From assembly GCA_025345505.1 (NCBI GenBank), contig JANVCC010000040.1:9888023-9952022 (forward strand): a stretch of DNA of 64,000 nucleotides, read 5' to 3'. The translations under genes and the position numbers were made by a program. Origin of the DNA: Todiramphus chloris collaris. Its lineage: Eukaryota; Chordata; Aves; Coraciiformes; Alcedinidae. Shown piece by piece: positions 33,371-47,043 of the stretch (its first letter is position 1; the number at the start of each line of letters is the position of its first letter). A model generated the notes under the pieces. The model was not told the origin of the DNA. It saw only the letters and a program-made list of their open reading frames with translations, and did no database searches.

Positions 33371-33949
33371 GACAAGGCAGTGAACTCAAGTGGTCCCAGT
33401 CCTGTGATCGGGCAGGGCTAGAGTGGCAGCAGGCAGCCAAGGCTCCCTCTCCAGCAAGGGACATCCCGAGTGTGGTTGTGTTTATGCACCACAGGCCAGT
33501 TCCATCCCGTGTGCAGCTGAAGGCGGTGGAGCCGAAGGAGCCGCCCTGGAGCCAGGGGCTCTCCGAGTGCCCTGCGCTTACCAAGGAGCAGCACTGGATT
33601 GTTTGTGCAGAGCATTTGGCGACGGGCTCTCCAGTATTAAACGTGAAACATGTTGAACTGACACTAAAGCAGAATTAAGTGCCAAAGCATTTGCTGCTTC
33701 TACAATTACACTCCGGAGCGCTTTGGTGCTCCTGCCCTCCTTTTTTTATGACCCAACTTGGTCTTATTGTAGTTTGGCTTTCTCGTTTTAAGTTCTCCAA
33801 ATGGAAAGGATCAAAGGGCTCTTTGTTGTCGTAGCAGGAGCGCTCCTCGGAGCGAGGCATTCCTGCCACTAACAGCTTGCTGCTCAGGGGGAATTCGCAG
33901 CAGCCTCTGTGCCACCAGCCGGAGCCAAAGCATGAGCAGGTGCAGCAGC

Positions 33950-33983
33950 TGCCTCCTCCTCCTCCTCCTCCTCCTCCTCCTCC
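33950..33983. repeat. (CTC)n trinucleotide repeat
   Basis: About ten CTC units in a row. The proline-rich frame across it is an artefact. Confidence 0.95.
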
Positions 33984-36164
33984 CCATTACCCTGCCACGC
34001 TAAGCCACCTGAGCAGCTTTTTATGGGAAAGGGAGGCCGGGGCAGGTTTTCTCATTTATGCTTCACAAATCTGGCTCAGTGGGCACCGGCAAATCCAAAC
34101 TTCACTCAGCTTTTACGGCAACAATAAGCGGCTCGGGTAACACCACGGTGCGGGGAGAGAGATGCCTCCGAGACTGAAAGGTTTCTCTGTTTGCAAAGAT
34201 CAGGGCACAAATTAAGCCCTGCGAGTGACGCGGTATTAAGCTGTTGTTAGCTAAGCTTATGTTAAAACACTTCCCCCTCCTCAAACGATGCCGCAATTAG
34301 AAGCTCTCTGGGTAAGGCGACTGAATGCACTGGTGATGCACTGCAAATAAAACAACAAACGCCAAACCGTACCAAACACATCTGTGACAAGCCAGGAATG
34401 TCGGCTTGGCACTGGGCGCAGCGAGACTCAACCTTTCAAGTGAAAGGGGGATAATTCTCCTGTCTAATTATCACCTTCCTGGAAGTTCAGCTCCCCAGGC
34501 TCGATGTCAAACTGTGGAGATACCAGCCCTCCACAGCAGTGGAACAGTTCCCCTCTGCAAGCAAAGTAAGCCTCCTCTTCCTAAAAATCCTGGAGCAGGG
34601 AAAGCTACTGCTAAAGCAAAAGGTTTCCAAGAGATGCACGCACCTAGCTTTTTTTCAAGGAAAAACCCTGAAAACAGACCCTTTCTGCATCCCTCCCTCT
34701 GTAGACAGACAGACGGACAGGGGGGTTCCCAAGCAGTGGTACTGCACCATGCTGGATCCCAGGCCACCCCGAGGTACAGGCTACACTCACTGAACCCAGC
34801 CGTTATTTTAAAGGGCTGCTGAAAATTTCCCTCGAATGCTGGCAGCGTGGGATTTAGATGCTGCATTATATGCAAGAAATCTTGCCCTGTATTTCCTAAA
34901 TTTCAGAGTGGTGACAGCAAGGAGGGCTCGGGTTTCCAGGCAGTGGGTGGCTCAGCAGCCCCTGTAAGCCACTCCTGAAGCATCCCCAGCTGTGGACTAA
35001 GGGCTGGTATACCCAACATCACTGATAACCCCTATAAAGCCCCAGAGCTGTTTCCACAGCATGTACTTAGTGACATTTTCAGGAAGCATATTGTTTCTCC
35101 GTGGTTTTGCACAAGCTCAGCTCAAAGCCAGACAGGCAACACTCACAGCCTCCTCCAGACTCACTCCGTGTGGCGTGGAAAATCCCGAGTGGAAGAAGGT
35201 AAAGCAGGGGCTGTCATAACATCACAGCTTTTAGCACTGCTGCCTCTCCCCCTTCTCATGTACAACTTTTCAAGGTAGGTCAGAAAGCGTGACAAGGATG
35301 TGGGTACAGCAGCTGCCAGATCCAGCAGCGCCATGGGAGATACAACCACCTCGGAGCACGGCAAATGTGAGCGCTCTGGCTGCTGCTGAGCTGGGCCCAG
35401 CTAACCTAGTTCACTTTATAGGCATTATCAGGACAGATCCGTCATAAGCATCCTGATGCTCAGCATCCTGGATTTATGGCCAGGCATCCTGACCACAGAA
35501 GACACCTCTTGACCCAAATGCACATTCTTGCTCCTAGACCGGGCTGTAAATCAGGGAAGCCGCATCTATAACTGCCAAGAGTTACTCAGTTTCGTGCACG
35601 TTTCCTCCAGCTCTCTGGCCTCTGAACCTGCACAATCCTCTGAGGAAAATACTTAGGAGTCATGATGGGCAGTTCAATAAAAGTGTCTGCTGGTGCAGCG
35701 GCGAGGTTAATTATGTATACAGGACATCTAAGTGCATTCATGAAGCAGGGGAAGTAATACAAAACCCACACGCAGGAGATTCTCTGAAGAGAGGTGTCAA
35801 GGGTTCTAACTCAAACCAGGACAAGAGGGTACATCTCCATTCAGAGGCCCAGGTTCAAAGCAGCATTGCCCACCCCTGCACCCTCCTGCCCATACGCACT
35901 GGGGGTACATCACCCCTCTCCTGAAAGCATGTGGACATGAGCACGGTCTTGAACACATGGGATGGGACCTAAAGGCTTCCCTGTTCCTGTTTGTGTCAGA
36001 CACGAGCTGCAAGAACCAAGGAAGGAAGAGAATGGTTTAAAATTTTCCTTTCCTTCTGCCTTTCATTCAAAAAATTCCACTTTTCTAACTAATAGCCGTG
36101 CTGTAACCCACATGCTGCTCTAGAAGAGCATTTTGATACAGAGATGAAAGGAGTGTTTGTAGGG

Positions 36165-36214
36165 GTCATAGAATCATTCCTGTCGCAAAAGACCTTTAAG
36201 ATGATTGAGTCCAA
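36165..36214 (-). mobile_element. Short CR1 3'-end fragment
   Basis: TCATAGAATCATTCCTGTCG, then AAAAGACCTTTAAGATGATTGAGTCCAA. It matches the reverse of a CR1 terminus, diverged in the GGTTGGAA part. Confidence 0.7.
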
Positions 36215-39200
36215 AATGATGAACCAAGCAAGACTGAAGCTACACCAGGACATATCTCCTAACCTGCTCCCTCCGTCACAGGCACATTTATTGCCAACAG
36301 CATGGCAGGGCAGCACATATCCATAATTAGAGCAATCTAGGTGGGCTTCATCTGGAAAGATGTACATTCAGTGAATAGAAATTCCTAATTTCATCTCAGA
36401 GAGCTATGTCTACTTACTACTAATGATGAGAAATGCCAATCACTTTTAAAATGAACTTTATGAAGCCAACAGAAAATTTAGGAAAACTTAAGTCAAAACT
36501 GCAGGTTTCCTGCAACAGGATGCTACTGCTTCAGGAAGTCTGAAACCACAAGCAGGTTTCAGATGTGACATCTGAGTAGATCTATGGCATCTACCATTAC
36601 CTGCACCTACCTGATCCAGTTGCATGCATGCTTCTGGGTTCTGAATAAGATAAGAGCTGGGAAGGCATTTTTACCCATCCATACAATTATAATTAACCTG
36701 CCTAATTAACTTGTCAGTTAAATGCACTATCAGGCTTTGCTGTTTCCTTTTTGAGTGGTCATTTTCAGCCTCCACTGAGACTCCACAGGCCAGTCCTGAA
36801 CTTTCTATAAAAGCAAACTAAGAGCAGCAGCATATTTTGTGTAGGCTTAAATTCATTATACAGGGACCTATGCCACTATAGGAAAAAGAAAAAAGTATTA
36901 AAAAACTGTTTAAAACATCAGGTCTAGCTGATGACTGGAGCAAGAACACAGGACTAGAACTATCACTGACCTCACAGCAGGTCTGGTAAAACCCAGACTC
37001 ATACACATTAAACAGATGTAGGCACTGTCTGTTTAAGTTACAATTTTAAACAAGCGCAATCTCATTCAGTTGACATTCTGGTAGTGACATCAGTTTCTCT
37101 GGGCCAAGTTTAAATCAGTGGAATTTAGGACCAAGAAAGGTCATTAATTATCTGCAAGATGGCATTACTTCTCTTCATGTCAAATTGTGGTACTAAATAA
37201 AAGGAGAAATCCATGATCAAATCAAGTGTCACCCATAAATGATCATCCAGAATTGTTCCAGCCTGTGAACCACAAACTTCCACCTGTACACAACAAATGC
37301 AAGGCTTCTGAGGCTTTTCCCTTAGGAAAACCTAATACCTTTAAGTATCCAAAAGACAATGTGAGGAAATATCAAGAATAAAAGCGTATTTAAGCAAGAT
37401 CTACTTTTCTTTGACCTTAAAACCAGTTTTGTAATGGCCATATCAAATGGACTAGACTTTGCTACTGTTGGAGCATGAGTTTTATTTTCCACTTCAAAAT
37501 GAGCCTCCATTCTCACTTCAGCTTCAAAATTGAATTGAGAGCCAAGTATAAAGAGTCCTTGAAGAGACAGATCCCCCTGAATGTGGATCTCAACTGCATT
37601 CACTTGAGGAAGACAAGGCTGCGCTGCCTTGTTCCTTGTCACAAGTTAAATACATCAGTGTATTTGCAAAGTAATGTTTAGAAGGAACATCACCCTTAGC
37701 TCGATGACACTCAAGACCAACAAAAATTGCACTTGGGAGACAAGATGCTCTGAGGAAAGCAATTAAATTCAACTTGATACCTGCCAGCACAAGATGCATG
37801 CAGCACATCCTCTCCACAGGGTGAGGCGTGACCAGGGCTCAGGGATCCCCTCTCAATAATTTTAATTAACATTTAACCTTAGGGAACTAAAATATTCCAG
37901 TGTGATGCACAGCTGCAGCCACCAAGAAACACAGGGGACAGGATGTTAGCAGCTTTATGGTGACACTTGCTCCTTGAACACAGAAAGGATTAAATTAACT
38001 TATCTCGTAGCTTTCAAGAAGGTGGTGGTTTTTCCCTGGATAGGGATATGCAGCTTCCAGCCATGGGATAAGATTTAGAGGTCAGGCTTACAGCTTCATC
38101 TGCTATGTGAACCTTGACTGTGCAAAACTCCAATCTGAGAGAGAATTGGTGCTTCTTAGCAATATCCAAAGGAATAAAACCAAAATTATGAAGAATTTTT
38201 TTTTTTTCTTAAATAAAAGGGCAAGGGACCTTTTGCTTTATTTTAGAGCAAACACTTAAAGCATTATGGCTATGCTGAGAAGCTTAAGTCAACTGGAGAT
38301 GTTCATATATGGCTAAAATGTTACTACGAGGACTTCTTGATCGTGTGGCCTGGACCATGAAATGATGTACTAAGCACCAGTCCCATCTCTGATGTTTCCA
38401 CTACCATCCGAGGAAGCCCTGTTCACAGGATTCACAGCTCGTGTCATGCACAGTTCCTGTACATGCATTTGGTTAAAGCAAAACCTCCTGTCCTTGCTCA
38501 GCCCGAGAGGATCTGCATCCACCCAGGGTACTTAGAAGATTGCAAGGTAGCACAGAAGGACTTACCACGGACTTCAAATATTCACATTACTCTTGTAAGA
38601 GGTTAAGTGATGTCCAACAAACACTGTCAATGTTCTGCCTGGCAAAGCAGCTGAACACAAATCCAAGCCCAGCAGCCCACTGTGGACATAAATGTGCTTA
38701 ACGATGTGCTCCATTTATGAAAGCCATGACCTAAATCCATCAGACCGTGCAGGTAAAACGTACTTGCAGCACTAACAACGGACCAGCACAGGGAAGTCAT
38801 TGGGAAATGCCTGCCTGGTTGCATAAGCCTCTCTCTCCATTCAGTGCCATGAATACCACAGTCTTATGGCTCAGACGGCCTTCAGGGCTTTGGCATCCAA
38901 ACTTATGTGCACACACAGACCCTGTTAAGAACCGAGGCAGTGTAACCATTTGTGAAACAAAGAGGTCTTCTCCATACAAGCATGTTCCTTCCACCTCCTC
39001 AGCCTCTTGTGCCATGTGAGCTCAAGCACTGCCAGCGTTCCCCAGCTAACCCCATTCTCTCTACAAACTCTCCCATCAATCCTTCCTGAGCCTTGCAGCT
39101 GGGCAGCATTTATTGGCATCCACCAGACTGCCCATCCCTTCTGCACATGGAGCTTCAGAATGAGCTGAACACCAAGATCAGCCACTTGCTATCTCACTCC

Positions 39201-42200
39201 ACTATGAAATGGCTGAAGTTCTTCCACAAAATTCATTACCCACATTCACATCATTTCCCCCTCTCCTTCCCAGCTCCAGAGAAACTTCTGTGCACAACAC
39301 TGCCGTAAACAAATCATTAGGAACACAGGACCAGGACAAGGCCCATTGCTCACAGCAAATATTAACGCTGCAAAGGTCCACTGAGCTCGCACAAACTCCT
39401 ACCACTTTGAAGGAACCACTGCAGCTCAGGAGCCTATCCATGGCCATGCCAAGGCAGCCTCTGTGCAATAAACACTGGAAAGTGCCTGCGCTGGGCTCAA
39501 CCATAAAGGGCTTCTTGGGAATCATTACACGGTTGTGCCATTCAAATGCTGGAAAAGCCAAGTCACACCAAAAGCTGGGGGCCAGCCAGCTCTTAGGACA
39601 TCACACCTACCAGGAACTCACATGACAAATTATTGTGCCCACGTACACCAAGATGGTGTGATAACAGCAGCCCTACCATAACACAGCAACCCCTCCCTGG
39701 GGAATCCTTCTGACACATTTCCAGCACTGTAAGGATTTGAAAAGGCAACAAATGAACTAGACGATACAAATTCCACCAGCATCCACGGAAGTCTGAGGTC
39801 ACCCAGCAATGGGAAAGGAGCAGCTGAGGAAGGCTGCAGTATTACCAAAAGCCTCATGATATTTGGGGGCTAAGAATGGAGAAGGGCGATTGCTGATTTT
39901 AGCTTCCAGTTCCACTTTTCACTTCATGAGAACCTCAACTTCTAAGTTTTCAGAATAATAACTCAAAATTTTTATCACTGGCTGCAGAAAAGGCCTGATT
40001 AGGTGAACACAGAAGATTCTACAGGCTCAGCTGAAGAAAAACTAGTTTTGTTGCCTCATTGCTTTTAAGACCTCTGCAGACCCTGATTTGAGATTTTTGG
40101 ACACTTGAGGCTGGTTTCGGATCAGGTCCCTGTTCAAAGCATGACAGGGTCCAAGGCTGCTTGGCTCCAGGTTCCACTGAAGGCATTTACTTAGATGACT
40201 TAAACTAAAACAAACCCACAGGGGAGTGAAAGCCTGGGAACAGTTCACTTTTAAAAAGGACCAATCCCACCCCATATGAAGCAGCAGACTGCAGTGCAAA
40301 ATGAGATCTGAGCGAGATCCAGCAAAAGCCATGTCAAGTTTTGCTTTCACATGAGATGCCAAGTCAGAATAGTTTACGGCTGAACATGTCACAGAGTGAT
40401 CCACAGAACGCACGCTATTAAACCCGACACCCCACTAATTCTGGTCGTGTTTTTGTTGTGAATTCAGCGCTCAGCACCAGAAATTGTTTGGTTTTACAAG
40501 CCCCTTTCAAGCAAATCGAATACTGTGCAACTCCAGAAAAAAGTCTGGATAAGCATCAAAACCCTGTGAAACTCAAAGTTCTGCCCCAAATCCAAGATGC
40601 AGTTAGGCGTGGGTTTAAATATACAAGCTGAGGAGTGCAAACACCTCATCTACAGCATCAGAGTTTCAAACTGCAAACCTCTGCGTGTCCCTCTGCCCTC
40701 GCCATGCACCTCCCAGCATCTTTGCAGCACATTGGGCTGTTGGGACAGACCCCGGCACAGGCAGGCACTTGGGAAGACTCGCACCCAAATGCCATGTAGG
40801 ACTGGGGCATGCAAAGGGCATCAGGCTTGGAGCTCATCCTGGCATCTATTTGTCCCAGGCTAACATGGTCCACTGGACTTACAGCAAGACACTGGTTTCC
40901 CAGCATCAGTATTTCAAAGGTAGCTTCAACCTCAGCCTTGACCAAAGTCAACGGATAAAAAAGCCGGTCCAGGTACACAGATAAGGCTTTGGAGAACCCA
41001 CCTGGTGTCTTCTACAAAGGGTGGCTCCCACTGAACCACCTGGAGCTCCTGTAACATAACACGCTCTTTCTTCTGTAAGGCCAGAGGTATTATCAAGGAC
41101 CAAGACCACATGCATGGGCCATAGCGAGCGCCTTCACTCTTTGATTCTGTCAAGAGGTTTTTTTAGCCAACTTTCCTGACTAAACACACACATGCTTCAA
41201 GAAAACCCCTATTTTAAAGCTGTAATGTAAACAACCCCAAATTATTACTATCCCCTAAAGGCTACTGCTGGCAGGCATCAATGATAAAGCTCTGCCAGAG
41301 CAGTCTGGCATCAAGCAACAATTTGTTTGTTGTCCTGCAAAAATACAGAGAGCCTTGCCATATGGTATTAGCAACTTTCTGGTAACATTAAGAAATATAT
41401 TGGCTTGGAAAGCAGTTATCACACCAGAAAAAAATCTTACGTCTGAGAGGCAGGTCTCCGCTGTAAGGGGTATCAGCACAGCAGCACTGGTGAGGGCTGG
41501 GGCAGAGGTGATGGAGGCCAGCAGAGCCGTGCCACCTCCAGCCCCTGGCATGGATGACGCACCACTGGCACAGCCATGCTTTGCCTGGCACAGCTTTTCT
41601 TCAGGAGCTGGACCGTGCTCGAGGGTGCAAGCTTAGCTCTGCTCATCTGTGCTTCACGAGCATCGGGAGGGCTTCAGCGCTACAGACACGGCGTCAGCAA
41701 AGCTGTGCCCAGAAAGCACCCGAGTTCCCTGTCATCAACCTGAAGCAATGCCTCGGCCACCTCGACTGGCTGGGGGGTTCCTGCCTTTCACTGAACAGCT
41801 TTTTCACACTGTTCATATTAAGCACAGAAGACAGAGAAGTAAAACCAAAATCACAGAAATGCTTTTTAGTGCATGAAAATTGGAATGGTTTTCTGAGAGT
41901 GTGTGTGTGTACCAGGTCACTGAGGATTTCTGAAAGCAAACCCAAAGAGAGATGGTGCAAGTCAGCAGGTGGATTTGGTGGGAAATCACCAATTTTGCAG
42001 TACTGCATGCTCGCAGGCTTGAGTTCTTAGTAAGTGCTGAATTGATGTAATGAGCAGGGACTTCTTGAGATACAACTTTACTGCTCTCACTGTCTGTAGA
42101 GCTGGCAGGGATGATACCTGTGCTAGACCCCATTCTGTCTATCACTTTTTAAAATTTTCTCCCTAGTTCTGGAGTTTTCTCCATAGCCACATCCTACCTC

Positions 42201-43600
42201 AGAAGAAGGACTCGCTCCCATTGCCAGGGGTGCAGGAGTTTCCTGCAGGCTCGCAGTGTCCAGATCACAGCCATATTATGTGGAGCAGCATCACACAGGA
42301 GCAGAGCACAAAACTGACAGTCGCCACACTGTCCTACCTCCACCTACACTCTGAGTCCCATCCTACCCCGAGGAAATGGCTCCAGTAACCACAACCTGCT
42401 TCTCCCTCCTGGAAGAGCCCAAGGAGTGACTTCACACACTGAGAGATGGAGTTGTTCTCCAAACGAGACCAACAGGGAACAATACTGCTGCTGGATCTGG
42501 AAAAGACATAATCCACCTAACGCCACAGAATAACATTAGTGGGACTGCTGCTGAAGAAACTTCCAGAACAAATCAAAGATGTGTGGAGCTCTTTCCCTAC
42601 TCTTCCCAAATCTTCTGCATCTCTTCCAGACATTATTTACCTTCCCTGCTTCCATACGTTGCTCTAAAAACTGACGTATCTCTTGCCATGGTCTGCAATA
42701 AGCAGCCTCTCCTTCCACTTGGCAGCTTTGCAGGAAGCCAAAGTCCGTTCTCTTTTGCCCCTGGTCTGTCCAGAAAAACAGGCCTGGTAGAGAACCACAG
42801 GAAATGCCCTGGCAACAGTGTCCAGGGATTAGGAGATGCTCCCATCAACACATACCAATCACTAGCTTTAGCAGTGACCAAAGGAAGAGGCAGGGCTGTG
42901 GTCATCCTGTAATGGTGCCAAGAGATACAGTTTAAGCTTCACAGAGACCACTGACCTATTGCAAAGGCTCTCCTGACAAGGGGACTGGGATAGGGCAGGG
43001 ACAGGAACTCTCTGCAGCATCCTGCAATTCTAGAGAGCATGGGTTTGCTGTAAGGACACACTCAGCAAGATCAGGTAGAGATGGCCAAGATAATTAACAG
43101 CCATCTGCTCACACCCCAGGCTGATATTCCTTGCTTTGGAGTCTTAAAAGACTTACCTTTGACAGCCCTCTACAAACATGAAGTCCTCACTTAATTGATG
43201 CCCTTATCTCAATGAAAGAGATAAGAAAGGCTGAGGCAAAGAGAAAAAACACAGAAGGACTCCCCAGGAGAACCACAGTTGGAAACTCAGCGTGCCTCTG
43301 AGGAGACCATTAGCTCCTCTTCTCCCATAACACTGAACTATTGCAAATGTTCAGAGTTCTTGTGTTCTAGGGGACCAGTCATGTTATGCCCTGTCACAAG
43401 TGGACAAGTCAAATTGCACATCTCCTTGGAAGGAGAGTAGAACCTTTCTGAGTCCCCTTCACCTCTGTGTTCGTAAGAAGCCCAAGATAGTAATTTTTAA
43501 AAGAGCATGAAGTTTTTTTTAAAAGCACCTAGCATTCCTGTCCTGAGCTTTCATATTTTAATATCTCTCCAGAGAGACTGTAATGTAACTCCACCAAAAA

Positions 43601-43964
43601 GCCTGGAGAAGAGGAGGCTCCAGGGAGACCTTAGTGCAGCCTTTCAGTACTTCAAGGGGTCTGTCAGAAAGATGGGGACAGACTTTTGAGCAGGGCCTGT
43701 TGAGACAGGACAAAGGGTAATGGTTTTAAATTAAAAGAGGGAGATTTAGACTGAAGAGAAGGGAGAAATTTTTTACAGAGCGTGGCGAGACCCTGGCCCA
43801 AGTTGCACAGAGGTGGTCGATGCCCCATCCCTGGAACCATTCCATTTGAGGTTGGCCAGGTCTCTCAGCAACCTGCTCTAATTGCAGATATCCCTGCTCA
43901 CTGCTGGAGGGGTTGGACTGGATGACCTTGAAAAGTCCCTTCCAACCCACACTGTTCTATGATA
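43601..43964 (+). mobile_element. CR1 LINE 3' fragment
   Basis: GCCTGGAGAAGAGGAGGCTC, GGGAGACCTTAGTGCAGCC, TTCAGTACTTCAAGGGG, then the tail GGACTGGATGACCTTGAAAA and TTCTATGATA. Diverged, with several stops. Opposite orientation to FGF18. Confidence 0.95.
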
Positions 43965-46936
43965 AAGTTCAGCAGGAAACTTCATCAAAATTAGAAAACT
44001 CAGGAGCTACAATTCCTACATTTGTATGCAGAGAGGCAGCAAAAAAAAAGGTCAGAAGGAAAATATAAAATTAAATAACACCAAGGACCAGAAAAAAACC
44101 CACTATCCAATTTGTTCTCCCCCAGTGCCAGTCACCTTTAACAGAAAAGTCACTCCCTGTACAACACGTGCCCTGTCTCTACTTTTCATAAGCAGCACGT
44201 AGAGCGTCAGTGACCTCAGCAGTTGCACGCTGTGACAATAAATAAAGTTAGAAGTCCGCCCAAAGCAGCTCCGAGCCCTTTGGCCAACGTTGGCCATGAA
44301 CGCACATGTGATAACCCCCAAGCAAGGAAGACAACACAAGGCTTGGGGCTCCTGAGCAAGCTCTATCAGATCAGAAATGCTGGTGTAGGTGACATTTCTG
44401 ATAACTAAATGAATAAAAGGACACAGAGGCTGCTCTTCTCAGCCCTGGGAATTAGTGCATTTGCCTGCAACACAACTGGCTCCAAGGTGGGGAGCAAGCC
44501 CCTTATCTGGAGATCTTGTCTTCGTCACCCATTCCAGCCGAGAACAACAGCAACCTGCTCCGGTCTGTACTACCCTTTGTAGGTGATTATGGGAAACAAA
44601 AAGGACTAAATTCAAAGCAGGTTTCCAACTGGGGGGGTGGGGATCCAAAATTGCTGACTGAGGAGAAGAACAAAGCCAGATGGCATATGCTGGTATTGTT
44701 CAGGATTATGCAGTGTAAGGCAATAGGAAATGAGCAGAGAAAAAGACCCAGTTTGGTCCCATGGCTCCTCTCTTGCCAAATGAACATACCGGGGCAACCG
44801 TGAAACAATCAGTTTATGGGTTTCATTCTCCTCCACCCCCAGACTGAACTTAAATATTTGTATAAGCCCAGGCATAACTTTTATCTAATGTTTTCCTTGG
44901 GGTTTACTAGCTGTTTAGAGCATTCAAGCTAAAAAGCATTCCCTCAGACTCTCGCCACAGAAAGAGCTGAAACTCTGATACTAATTAAAACCACACTCTT
45001 TGGTATCAAGAAGACATGCTATTATTTTCTTCTTTTGCTCATGAGAAGCTGTTAATATGGGCAACGCGTCTGGAACATTTTCCTTCCAAACGCTACGCTC
45101 CATACCCCCTCCTGCTCAGGTCGGCTGGTTTGTGAACTTATCAGCAGTCTGGGGTGGGAAAGCTCATATTTACAAGAATAGATTTATTTATTTTTTTTAT
45201 AACAAACCATTTGCCAGCTTAACGTTATGAAAAGCACATCAAGAAAAAGGAGAAGAAAAAAAAAAAAAAGCTTTACATTGCATGAAAGTTGACAAGCTAA
45301 AGAACTGCCCTGCATTGGTGCCCAACGGGCCAAATCAAGGGGTGAATCTTGCCAAAATATACTATAGGTTTTAAAAAAAGCCCCTGCCTTTGCCAGGGTG
45401 CTCCTGGATGTTCAGCGCAGACCCGGAAAGGGTGGAGGTTGCCCTGTATACCACTGCGGATCCACCCTGGGGTAAGGGCTCTTAAAGAAAAAGAGAAGAT
45501 TTCATGCTCGTTTCACTCTGTTTAATCTGAGTGCTTCTAATGTCTCCATGACTGTGGTATCAGCAGCTCTTAAACATTAACTAAATTGTCCTTATAACAT
45601 CTCGGGGAAAATAAATGCTATTACCACAATTAACGGAAGGAAAACTAAGGCTCAAAAAAACCCCAAAAAACAAAAAAAACCAGAAAAAATCAAAGGCCAG
45701 GCTTATTTTCAGCACAAAAAAAAGGATCCATGACTATCCTGGGAGGTCTAAATCTGGTTAAAAATCAAATTTCCTTGTCCAAGATCAAACAACAGCGTCT
45801 CACTCAGAGCAGCAGTCAGAGCAGGACGCAGAGAGAACCAGCTGCTTTGGTCCAACCCTCCCCGTTTCCAAGTCCCCACCAATTTTTGAGCAGCATCTGG
45901 ATGCTCCTGCTTCTGCAAAGTGGCACGGCGCTGACTGGCAGCGAGCGCTCCGGGCTCTGCAGAAGCAGCTGCACTGCTCGTGAGGAAAACCAAAGTGGCA
46001 GGAGGGATCCTTTGCGGAAAGCGCTTGTCCCGCAAGTGTCACTCTCGGGACCACAAAATTAAATAAGGTTTCATCAGAGCAATCTGGTTGCTGGTTTCTG
46101 TTTGGGAGCGTGGCTCTCTCTGTGTTGACTCAAAACAAAACTCAGCTTCCCTTTTTCACAGCCACAAAGATGCCAGATTGTAATTTCTGGTGGCGCAAAG
46201 TGCAGGCAGTGGAGGGGAGGAGGAGGGCCTTTGAGGGCTGAGATATTTTATTTTTCTTTTAGGGTGATATTTTGGCTTTGAGCAAGCCCCTGCCTCGTTA
46301 GAAAACTTCTCAATTCACCAACAGTACAGAAGAACTGCCTAAGTTACAAAACCAAGTCAATACATAGAAAATATGACTTCAGCAAAGAAGTTGGACTGGA
46401 GGGGTGAACGCGCTGTAATTTGTTACACACTTCCATTGTGTGGGGATCCAAAGTAATAAAATATTCCTGTAACGCTAGAACCGTGAGGCCAAGCCCCAGT
46501 ACGACGTTCGGGTTCCAGTATCAGCTCTGACGCACCATCCCCAGTTCACCGCGGAAAGCAGCCTTACGTTGCCAAACTCCCCAGCACCAGCACTCCCCTT
46601 GCCCTTCAATTTTGAACTTCCAAAGAAAGATGAAGTAATGATGTGATTGTGCCAGCAGACACTGGGATGCCGAGGTGACATCTCATACCAGTGTAACACA
46701 ACTGTGAGGAGCAAACCCCTCCGCGCCCAAAGCATCACCGAGAAGCCCACACCTGGGAGCAGAGCTGGATTTCACGGGTGCGGGGGAGGGCTCAGGCTGC
46801 CTTGCAAACTCCACATCCCCTCTGTCCTGCTTTTCATTTGAGGCTGACAGGCGAACCTCGAACACATCATTACAGCCGTGAGGAGGCTGCTAAAGGTAAC
46901 ACTCATGTTACAAATGAATTAATGGGAAACACTTAC

Positions 46937-47043
46937 CTTCCCCACTAGCTTGCCTTTCCTGTTCATGCAAAGGTAGAAGTCCGTCTCCTTCCCTTTGATC
47001 CGGACTTGACTGCCAAAAGTGTCTGTTTCCACTAGAAGCTGGG
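46937..47043 (-). CDS. FGF18: FGF18, penultimate coding exon (35 codons plus 2 nt)
   Basis: This 107-nt exon encodes [20 protein letters not shown] followed by [15 protein letters not shown]. It is the part of the beta-trefoil core that holds the first of the two conserved cysteines (LCMN). The donor is GTAAGT (plus strand 46931-46936). The acceptor ends ..TTTACAAG at 47044-47045 after a long T/C tract. The exon opens with CC, which completes an Ala codon begun by the upstream exon (phase 1), and ends on a whole Lys codon (phase 0), so it joins in frame to the terminal exon. In mammalian FGF18 as I recall it, this corresponds to residues 85-119, with Asp here in place of Glu in KETEF. It is too short and lacks an early ATG, so a simple ORF search misses it. 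The upstream coding exons (signal peptide and N-terminal part) were not found in the window. Confidence 0.96.

Larger units (their letters stand above)
28586..46936 (-). other. FGF18: FGF18 last intron (18.35 kb)
   Basis: This is a phase-0 intron with donor GTAAGT at 46931-46936 and acceptor TTTTTCAG at 28586-28593. It contains CR1 fragments (32.4, 36.2 and 43.6-43.96 kb), a 34-bp minisatellite with a 10-N gap (33.2-33.4 kb), a CTC trinucleotide run (33.95 kb) and short A-runs (45.25 and 45.66 kb). No additional exon with recognisable protein similarity was found on either strand. The remaining sequence is unique to my eye. It includes AT-rich parts at 31.5-32.0, 34.2-34.5, 36.4-37.3 and 45.0-45.3 kb. 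Confidence 0.85.
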